From an uncultured bacterium (GTDB lineage: Bacteria; Chloroflexota; Anaerolineae; J036; Brachytrichaceae), in NCBI GenBank assembly GCA_903921365.1, contig CAIXPS010000392.1, positions 1 to 45,060 of the forward strand: 45,060 nucleotides of DNA, given 5' to 3'. This document shows positions 24,414 through 30,696 of the stretch, piece by piece. The position numbers were made by a program, and so were the translations under genes. The notes beneath the pieces were generated by a model. The model ran no database searches and was not told the origin of the DNA. It was given only the letters and a program-made list of their open reading frames with translations. Positions within the stretch are counted from its first letter, which is position 1, and each line of letters opens with the position of its first letter.

Positions 24414-25415
24414 TCACGAACCGAGCAGCACGCTGATGAAGTTATACGAGAAATGCACCAGGATGCATACCGCAAGGGTTGTGCGCTGGCGCAGCACGCC
24501 AAGAATCAGCCCGATGACCAAAATCAGAAGCGTGGCGATCGAGATGAAGTACTGGGTGTGGAACGAAGCAAACAGCACAGCGGTTAACAGGATGCCCATG
24601 CGCTTTTGATAGGCGCCGCGAAAGAAAAGCTCCTCGCCGACCGCTGCGGTGATGCCGATGGCGAACGCGCCCGAAAACCCACTCACGTTGTTCATCAGGG
24701 CAGACATAATGCTGCCGACCTCTTTCTTGCCGGTGGGATCAACCATGCCCCATAAAAAGTCGGCGACGAATGCGAGCACGATCAACCCGACGGTGACGCC
24801 GGCGGCCAACGCTAGTTGCGGCAGGGTGGGCATCGTCAACCCTAGTCGTTCGACCACTTCGCCCCACGAACGACGCGTCAGCCATCCCACGCCCAGCAAC
24901 CCGGCCAGCGAGAGCACCAGCAGTGGAAAAACAAAGGCGTCCAGATAGATGCTGTCGCTGGCTTTCTGCACCTGGCTCAATCCCTCCGGCGTTAACAGGA
25001 GACGGTTCAAAATCATATTGAACAGGTTGAGACCGAAGGCGGTCGCCGTCATCGATAGCGCCGTGGCGTGCACCATTGAGTTCGGGTCGATGGGGATGAC
25101 GCGCGCGGCAAGGCGACGCGCTGCGGGCGCGAGGAGCACCATTGCAATCAACCCGGCAATCAGCAGCGCCAGCCCTGCTCCCGTCCAGTCCACTGCCCTG
25201 CTTGCAGTCGGAATAACGATGGGGGAGTTGGGTAGCTGAATCAGGATGCCTGCCGCAATGCTGCCGAACCCTAACAACATGACAATGCCGTTGAGCCCCA
25301 GGAGGTAAACATACTGGAGGATGCGCCAGTTGTGGCTGCGCTCGGCCCAGTTGGCTAGCAGAACGGCCAGCAGAAATGGCGACATGATCGCGAAGGTGGT
25401 TATGGCGTTGGACAT
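24414..25415 (-). CDS. CPBP family intramembrane metalloprotease
   Basis: This 333-residue protein has about eight to nine membrane segments. The CPBP (Abi/CAAX protease) motifs are GEELFFRGAYQKRMG (EExxxR), FASFHTQYF and VHFSYNFISV. Related proteins process prenylated or bacteriocin-type peptides, and the substrate here is unknown. The ATG at 25415 has no ribosome site but TATAAT ends seven bases upstream, the classical layout of a leaderless transcript. It diverges from the Ser/Thr kinase gene. Confidence 0.88.
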   Translation of the reverse strand: MSNAITTFAIMSPFLLAVLLANWAERSHNWRILQYVYLLGLNGIVMLLGFGSIAAGILIQLPNSPIVIPTASRAVDWTGAGLALLIAGLIAMVLLAPAARRLAARVIPIDPNSMVHATALSMTATAFGLNLFNMILNRLLLTPEGLSQVQKASDSIYLDAFVFPLLVLSLAGLLGVGWLTRRSWGEVVERLGLTMPTLPQLALAAGVTVGLIVLAFVADFLWGMVDPTGKKEVGSIMSALMNNVSGFSGAFAIGITAAVGEELFFRGAYQKRMGILLTAVLFASFHTQYFISIATLLILVIGLILGVLRQRTTLAVCILVHFSYNFISVLLGS

Positions 25416-25422
25416 TTCAAGG

Positions 25423-25428
25423 ATTATA
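25423..25428 (-). promoter_or_regulatory. Consensus -10 for the CPBP gene, leaderless layout
   Basis: A perfect TATAAT on the minus strand is separated from the ATG by only CCTTGAA, so transcription should start at or near the start codon. The -35 is weak. Confidence 0.6.
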
Positions 25429-25484
25429 ACTACGCAATTCCCACAGTGCAGAAATCCGTTTCTCGTTTAGAATTTACTTAGATA

Positions 25485-25503
25485 ACCCGCAGGCAGCGGG
25501 TGG
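25485..25503 (+). promoter_or_regulatory. Hairpin overlapping the kinase ribosome site
   Basis: ACCCGC (25485-25490) pairs with GCGGGT (25496-25501) across AGGCA. The 3' arm contains the only Shine-Dalgarno-like sequence, GGGTGG, ending seven bases before a TTG start, followed by five T. It could hide the ribosome site or act as an attenuator. Confidence 0.45.
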
Positions 25504-25510
25504 TTTTTCA

Positions 25511-27079
25511 TTGGTTCCGATGCTGACGATGTACCCGTACAAGGATCTTGTGGAGATTGGCCGTGGCGGCATGGCCACGGTGTATCGCGCCACATCGCCA
25601 AACGGAAATCTGGTGGCGCTGAAGGTTCTCGCGGTGCACCTCGCGACCGATCCCACGGCGCGCATGCGTTTTGAATTGGAAAGCAGCCTGCGTCTGGACC
25701 ACCCGAATATCGTGCATGTGATCGACTGGGGAGTCGACGACGCGACGCCGTTCATCGTAATGGACTACATCATCGGCGAGTCGCTCGACCGGCGACTGAC
25801 GCGCATGGGCAAGATGTCGCCGGAGCAGCTATTGCCCATCCTGCAGAATACGGCGAGTGCGCTGGATTTTGCCCATTCTAAAAAAGTGATCCACCGCGAC
25901 GTCAAACCGAGCAACATCCTGATCCGCACAAACGAGATGGCCCTGTTAGGTGACTTTGGCGTGGCCAAGAGCGCCGGAACTACGGCGTATACGGCCACGG
26001 CGGCGCGTGTGGGTTCGGTGTTCTATATGTCGCCCGAACAGGCAAACGGCGCGCCACAACTGACTGCTGCAAGCGATATCTATTCTCTCGGCGTCACTGC
26101 CTACTATGCCCTGGCTGGCCGGCATCCGTTTGAGGCCGACAACGAAATCGCCATCGCCCGCATGCACATGGACGTCAAGCCAAAGCACGTCAGCGAGGTT
26201 AACCCGGCGGTGCCGCGCGGGGTTGGCGATGTGGTGATGCGAGCGCTGGAGAAGGAGCCAGGGAAGCGCCCTAAGTCTGCCGGTGACTTTGCGCGCGCAT
26301 TTGAGGCGGCCATCAAGGGCGGCTTACCACCAAAAGCCGTTAACCCGTGGCTGCGGTCGGCGTTTATCGCCGCGGGATCGGTGATTGTGCTTGGGGTGGG
26401 CATTGTGGGTTTAGCCGTGGGCGCGACGTGGGTTCTGTCCGCCCAGTCCGCCATTTCAACTTCAACCATTACACCTGTGTGGAAAGTGATGTTGACGGCG
26501 AGTCCAGACAATTTCGCGGACGTCAGCGCTGACACGGTTCTTCCGAGTGTAACCGCGACTTCCAGCCCGACCACCAGCGCTAGCGCGACTGAAATACCGA
26601 CCGTAACGGGAAGCCCAACCGCTTCGGCGACGCCCAGTCCAACAAAGGCGCCCATAAGTTCCGTCCCAAAACCACCAGCCAAGCGAGTGCCTCCGAAACC
26701 GCCTCGCTCAACTCCTCCTGACGTTGACCCGGTCCCGACGAAGGTCAAAGGGACGACGCCGACTGCAACCAGGGTAACGTCTACGCCACAGCCATCCGTC
26801 ACTCCCGGCCCGACTGGCAGCGCAACGGCGTCCTCAACTGCGCCAGCCACTCCGGCTGTAAGCAAGACGCCCGTGCCTACCGTAGCGATCACCACGCCTG
26901 CCCCACCTCCTTCGGCGACGCCTATACCAACTCCATTGCCTGCGACAACCGTGCCAAGTAAGACAGCGACGCCAATCGTGACCCACATCGCAACCGCGCC
27001 TGCGATCGCAACTCATACACCGGTGGCTACCCAACCATTGACGCCGGTCCCCGTCCGCACGGCGACTCCGGCGCCGTAG
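25511..27079 (+). CDS. Membrane Ser/Thr protein kinase (PknB type)
   Basis: This 522-residue kinase is built as cytoplasmic domain, one membrane helix and exported tail. The kinase core has the glycine loop GRGGMATVY, Lys38 in VALKVL, HRDVKPSN (catalytic Asp130), DFGVAKS and SPEQ. A hydrophobic stretch (about residues 283-308, SAFIAAGSVIVLGVGIVGLA) crosses the membrane. The remaining 200 residues are Thr/Pro/Ser-rich with no folded domain, like a stalk or glycosylated tail; there is no PASTA repeat. TTG at 25511 is seven bases after GGGTGG; ATG 25520 or 25529 are alternatives that would remove only a few residues. A GAA-loop hairpin lies at the stop codon. Confidence 0.9.
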   Translation: MVPMLTMYPYKDLVEIGRGGMATVYRATSPNGNLVALKVLAVHLATDPTARMRFELESSLRLDHPNIVHVIDWGVDDATPFIVMDYIIGESLDRRLTRMGKMSPEQLLPILQNTASALDFAHSKKVIHRDVKPSNILIRTNEMALLGDFGVAKSAGTTAYTATAARVGSVFYMSPEQANGAPQLTAASDIYSLGVTAYYALAGRHPFEADNEIAIARMHMDVKPKHVSEVNPAVPRGVGDVVMRALEKEPGKRPKSAGDFARAFEAAIKGGLPPKAVNPWLRSAFIAAGSVIVLGVGIVGLAVGATWVLSAQSAISTSTITPVWKVMLTASPDNFADVSADTVLPSVTATSSPTTSASATEIPTVTGSPTASATPSPTKAPISSVPKPPAKRVPPKPPRSTPPDVDPVPTKVKGTTPTATRVTSTPQPSVTPGPTGSATASSTAPATPAVSKTPVPTVAITTPAPPPSATPIPTPLPATTVPSKTATPIVTHIATAPAIATHTPVATQPLTPVPVRTATPAP

Positions 27080-27198
27080 AAACGCGAAGTGTTTCGCTGT
27101 GCGTATGGCACAAATATGCCGGTAAGACCCTGGCCTGCTGCTACAATCACGTCACAGGAGTGTGCTGAAACATACCTTTCACTGAGGCAAAGACCGAG
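27080..27198. other. Gap between kinase and LacI regulator genes
   Basis: A small hairpin at 27079-27095 contains the ACGCGAAGTGT core (27082-27092), related to other GAA-loop stems in the window. A TACAAT at 27142-27147 may be the -10 of the regulator gene. Nothing else is seen. Confidence 0.55.
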
Positions 27199-28305
27199 AT
27201 GGCGCGATTTGTAAGCAAAACACCAGGACAGGAACTTTCTACGTTGGTGGACACAGCGACTGAGCAAATGCAACGTCGGGTAACCATCAACGACATTGCC
27301 AAACAGGCCGGCGTATCCAAAACAGCCGTATCGTTTGCGTTTAACATGCCTGGGAGGTTGTCAAGCGAAACCGCCCAGCGCATCCTCGATATCGCCCGTC
27401 AGTTGGGCTATGCGCCAAACCCGATTGCGCGCAGCCTGAACACGCGCCGCACCAATGCCATCGGCGTGATTGTGCCGCAGGATATTTCCGACGCCTTCAG
27501 CAACCCTTTTTTCGCGCAATTGGTGCGCGGCATTGGACATGTGTGCAATCTGGAAGGAATGTCGCTGATGGTGGTCCCGCCGATGCGCGGGTCGTTGCTC
27601 GAAGCCACCTATGCGGCGCTGATTGATGGCTGCATTGTGACGGGGCTGGAGACGGACGACGAAGTAGTGCGCGTGTTGCGCCAGCGCAACCTGCCGTTCG
27701 TGATGATCGATGCGGACGCGTCAGACCACGTGACGTGTGTCACCGTCAACGACTTTGAAGGCGCGCGCCAGTCGATGCAGCATCTGCTCAAGTTGGGGCA
27801 TCGCGATATCGCGATCGTGTCTTTTGAGTCGTTCAGCGGCAAGGTCGAACAATACACTGGCACACTGCGGCATCGCTTTGACGGCTATCGCTCGGCGCTC
27901 AAGGACGCAGGTCTGACAATTCAGAACCATGGGATTCACTGCCTTGAAACCAAGTGCAGCCTGGCCGGCGGGGTCGAGGTGTTCAATAGGCTGATGCAGC
28001 TTGTGCCGCGACCCACTGCTGTGCTCGCGCTTGGGGATGCTATTGCCTTTGGCGTCATCGAGGCGGCGCAAGCGCACGGCCTCAACGTCCCGGGACAGTT
28101 GTCAGTGGTGGGGTTTGACGACCTTGAATCCAGCCACATGATGCGCCCGGCGCTTACGACTGTGCGCCAGCCGATCAAAGAGAAGGGTCAGCGCGCGGCG
28201 GAACTGTTGATGGACTTGGTGCACGGGCGATTCGGGCTGCCGCGCCATATTATGCTGCCGGTGGAACTAATGGTGCGCAAGTCCACGCTGCGCCTGGGTG
28301 GCTGA
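27199..28305 (+). CDS. LacI family transcriptional regulator
   Basis: This 368-residue protein has an N-terminal LacI helix-turn-helix (VTINDIAKQAGVSKTAVSFA, then the hinge-proximal LGYAPNPIARSLNTRRTNAI) and a periplasmic-binding-protein-like sensor domain ending in RQPIKEKGQRAAELLMDL. LacI members repress sugar-use genes and are released by a sugar ligand. The likely targets are the adjacent glycerol-3-phosphate dehydrogenase-like and aldo/keto reductase genes or unlinked sugar genes, but no operator was identified. Before the helix-turn-helix there are about 26 extra residues from ATG 27199; ATG 27268 would remove most of them. Confidence 0.92.
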   Translation: MARFVSKTPGQELSTLVDTATEQMQRRVTINDIAKQAGVSKTAVSFAFNMPGRLSSETAQRILDIARQLGYAPNPIARSLNTRRTNAIGVIVPQDISDAFSNPFFAQLVRGIGHVCNLEGMSLMVVPPMRGSLLEATYAALIDGCIVTGLETDDEVVRVLRQRNLPFVMIDADASDHVTCVTVNDFEGARQSMQHLLKLGHRDIAIVSFESFSGKVEQYTGTLRHRFDGYRSALKDAGLTIQNHGIHCLETKCSLAGGVEVFNRLMQLVPRPTAVLALGDAIAFGVIEAAQAHGLNVPGQLSVVGFDDLESSHMMRPALTTVRQPIKEKGQRAAELLMDLVHGRFGLPRHIMLPVELMVRKSTLRLGG

Positions 28306-28332
28306 CCCGCTAAAGCGTCGGACTCCGTCAAC

Positions 28333-28375
28333 TTCTACACGAAGTGTCCAATCTCGTTCTACGAGAGATAGAACT
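28333..28375. repeat. AATCTC repeat with GAA-loop stem, between convergent genes
   Basis: TTCTACACGAAGTGTCCAAT followed by CTCG contains ACAC-GAA-GTGT (28337-28347) and an AATCTC unit, then a TTCTA...TAGAA palindrome (28357-28373) that includes the oxidoreductase stop codon (28359-28361). The organisation matches the uvrA insertion near 31389-31419. Confidence 0.65.
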
Positions 28376-29558
28376 CACGGTAATTGTGAAGCGGGACTTC
28401 GCGCGTGCGGCACTCGGCCTGCACCCCGGCTTTGGCGCACACCAGATCCACCACCTTCTCAGCCATCACGCGCGCGGTGACCGTCTTGCCGCCGGTGATC
28501 GTGATGAACCCCGGCACGCCTTCCTTTGCATGGTCGAAGCATTCGAAGGTGCGGCTGAGTTCGCGCCCATCGCCAAGTCTGGCCGAGCCGATCAGCGGTC
28601 GCGCCGCCGCCCATGCGGCGCGGTAGGGGATCGATTTCACGATCGGCATCATCTCCGCAGTCAGGTCGATCATGCGTTGCGCGTGGTCGGCGGGGATGTC
28701 GATCGCGTCGGCGTCCTTGACCACCCATGAGGATGTGCCTAGCAGGCTGGTCTGGCGCTGCGGCACCAGGATGTCGCCGTCGCCGGGCAAGTACATGCGA
28801 TGGATCACCATGCGGTTGATGCGCTGCGGGATGCTGACCATGACGCCCGCGGTAGGCACGACCGGCACATCGCATCCGGCTATCTGCGCCACGCGCCCGC
28901 TCCACGGGCCGGTCGCGTTGATGACGAAGTCGGCGTCGATCTGCTGCACCTTGCCTGTGCGCAGATGGCGCACAGTGACGCCTTGCGCGCCGTTGTGGCC
29001 ACGCTGGATATCTGTGACCTGGCAGTAGGTGTGCACCGTTGCGCCGTTGGCCTGCGCGGTCGCGAGGAAGCACAGACAGAAGCGGAACGGCTCGAACACG
29101 CCGTCGGGCACGCGCACGGCGGCCCGGATGGCGGGGCTGAGGTTTGGCTCCAACCGGCGCGCCTCACTGACGGACAACTCATGGGCGTCGATGCCCGCCT
29201 GCTCACAACCGGCCAGGAAGCGCGGCTTGAACGCCTCGTCGCGGTCGTCGACCGCTATCATCAAGCCGTCGTTCAGTTCCAGGCCGCCGGCCATGATGCG
29301 CCGCAGGATGAGGTTCTCCTCGATACACTCGCGCGCGGCAATGGGGTCGTTAACCACATAGCGCGCGCCGCTGTGCAATAAACAGTGGTTCCGTCCGGTG
29401 GTTCCGCCGGCGACTTCGCTGCGCTCGATTACGGTGACGCGAAAACCGCGCAACGCCAAGTCGTGCGCGACTGCCGCACCGGTCGACCCTGCGCCGATGA
29501 CGACGACGCGCAGGGATGAGAGGGATGAGATTGGAGATGGGAGATTAGAGATTGGCAT
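28359..29558 (-). CDS. FAD-dependent glycerol-3-phosphate dehydrogenase-like oxidoreductase
   Basis: This 399-residue flavoprotein has the Rossmann motif VVVIGAGSTGAAVAHDLALR, the second GG-motif GGTTGRNHCLLHSGARYV of glycerol-3-phosphate dehydrogenases and the family-like VINATGPWSGRVAQIAG and a C-terminal GFITITGGKTVTARVMAEKV. The family oxidises glycerol-3-phosphate at the membrane in E. coli GlpA/GlpD; related members act on hydroxyglutarate or other acids, so the substrate is likely but not certain. The first residues MPISNLPSPISS are translated AATCTC repeat (29513-29558). No native Met lies between them and the Rossmann strand, so the repeat supplies the start. It follows the aldo/keto reductase by 10 bases. 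Confidence 0.85.
   Translation of the reverse strand: MPISNLPSPISSLSSLRVVVIGAGSTGAAVAHDLALRGFRVTVIERSEVAGGTTGRNHCLLHSGARYVVNDPIAARECIEENLILRRIMAGGLELNDGLMIAVDDRDEAFKPRFLAGCEQAGIDAHELSVSEARRLEPNLSPAIRAAVRVPDGVFEPFRFCLCFLATAQANGATVHTYCQVTDIQRGHNGAQGVTVRHLRTGKVQQIDADFVINATGPWSGRVAQIAGCDVPVVPTAGVMVSIPQRINRMVIHRMYLPGDGDILVPQRQTSLLGTSSWVVKDADAIDIPADHAQRMIDLTAEMMPIVKSIPYRAAWAAARPLIGSARLGDGRELSRTFECFDHAKEGVPGFITITGGKTVTARVMAEKVVDLVCAKAGVQAECRTREVPLHNYREFYLS
29513..29558 (-). repeat. AATCTC repeat supplying a start codon
   Basis: The minus strand reads ATG, CCA ATC TCT AAT CTC CCA TCT CCA ATC and TCA-like units directly ahead of the Rossmann fold codons of the oxidoreductase gene. The repeat is coding and forms the N-terminus. 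Confidence 0.8.
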
Positions 29559-29568
29559 GCGATTGCGG

Positions 29569-30516
29569 CTACTTGCGCCAGCCGAGGGTGATCTGGCTGA
29601 GCAGGTCGGCTTCGTTGTCGGTCATGTCCCAGCCGATAGCCCCGGCATTGGCTGTGGCATGTTGCGCGTTCTTCGCGCCGGGGATGGGCAACACGCCCGG
29701 CTGGCGCGCCAGCCAGTTCAGCGCTACTTGCGCGGGCGTTCTGCCGTCGTGGGCGTCGCCGATCTGGCGCAACGTCTGGATCACAGGCTGGATGCGTTCC
29801 AGCGCAGCAGTGTTGTAATCGGGCATGAAACGGCGCGGCGCGGGCGGCGGGTTCGACGGGCTGTACTTGCCGCTCAGCATCCCCTGCGCCAGTGGGCTGT
29901 AGGCGATCAGCGTGACATCCAGTTCACGACAGGCCGCCCATACGCCGTCCACTTCGGGCGCGCGATGGAGCAGGCTGTATTTCACCTGGTTAGAAACAAG
30001 CGGCAGCCCGCGCTTCGCGAGTGCGGCGTGTGCGCGCCGCATCTCCTCGGCGCTGTAGTTGCTCACGCCAATGTAGCGCACTTTGCCGGCGGCGACAGCA
30101 TCCGCCAGGATGTCCATCAACATCTCGATCGGGATGACAGGGAACGGCCAGTGCACCTGGTAAAGATCGACCTGCGCCACGCCAAGCCGCTTCAGGCTCT
30201 CATCGAGCGCGTGCGTCACGGTGCGCCGGCCAATCCGCATGGGTAAAGGCGCGAATTTGGTCGCGATGACGATGGGTTTGTGGGTGGTTTTGGCGCAGGC
30301 GCCGAGCACCCGTTCCGAGCCGCCGAGCCCGTACATCTCGGCTGTGTCAAAGAAGGTGAGCCCGGCGTCGACCGATGCCTGGAACGCCGCTTCCGCATTT
30401 GCGCGGTTGTAATTGCGGCCGATTCCCCATATCAAGTCCTCGCCCCACTGCCATGCGCCGATGCCCATGGGTGGAACGCGTAAATCGCTTTTGCCAATCT
30501 GGATAGTGCTGTGCAT
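29569..30516 (-). CDS. Aldo/keto reductase
   Basis: This 315-residue protein has the NADPH-dependent aldo/keto reductase signatures. These are the catalytic Asp/Tyr region LTFFDTAEMYGLGGSERVLG, Lys in PIVIATKFAP, QVHWP with the His, GVSNYSAEEMRRA and a C-terminal PIPGAKNAQHATANAGAIG nucleotide-binding motif. The start is ATG 30516, followed by HSTIQIGKSDLRVPPMG. A longer open frame runs to 30978 through the C-rich repeat and the opposite-strand uvrA start, and is rejected. It probably forms an operon with the downstream oxidoreductase. Substrate unknown. Confidence 0.92.
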   Translation of the reverse strand: MHSTIQIGKSDLRVPPMGIGAWQWGEDLIWGIGRNYNRANAEAAFQASVDAGLTFFDTAEMYGLGGSERVLGACAKTTHKPIVIATKFAPLPMRIGRRTVTHALDESLKRLGVAQVDLYQVHWPFPVIPIEMLMDILADAVAAGKVRYIGVSNYSAEEMRRAHAALAKRGLPLVSNQVKYSLLHRAPEVDGVWAACRELDVTLIAYSPLAQGMLSGKYSPSNPPPAPRRFMPDYNTAALERIQPVIQTLRQIGDAHDGRTPAQVALNWLARQPGVLPIPGAKNAQHATANAGAIGWDMTDNEADLLSQITLGWRK

Positions 30517-30579
30517 ACCTCTAATTCTATAGCGCATTGCGGCGCGACGTTCGGGATGTGGCGATTGGGTGATGAGTTC

Positions 30580-30670
30580 ACCTAACCCCCCAACCCCCTT
30601 CCCTCCAAGGGAAAGGGGAGGCAGAGTTTCGAGGGAGGGCCGGGGAGTTGGAGTTGGAGGGGGTTGGAGT
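30580..30670. repeat. C-rich/G-rich dispersed repeat (CCTAACCCCC type)
   Basis: CCTAACCCCCCAACCCCCTT is followed by CCCTCCAAGGG, then AAAGGGGAGG and further G-rich units ending in GGAGGGGGTTGGAG. It forms a long imperfect stem. Units of this kind are dispersed in several bacterial phyla, including Chloroflexota. It fills the gap between the aldo/keto reductase and uvrA. Confidence 0.75.
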
Positions 30671-30696
30671 CTTCTTGCACGTGCTAAACTTGCGAC

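Noticed and set aside
26104-26988. 294-codon open frame antisense to the Ser/Thr kinase
   Set aside because: It is the complement of the Thr/Pro-rich kinase tail. The low-complexity Gly/Val product and missing ribosome site show a shadow frame.
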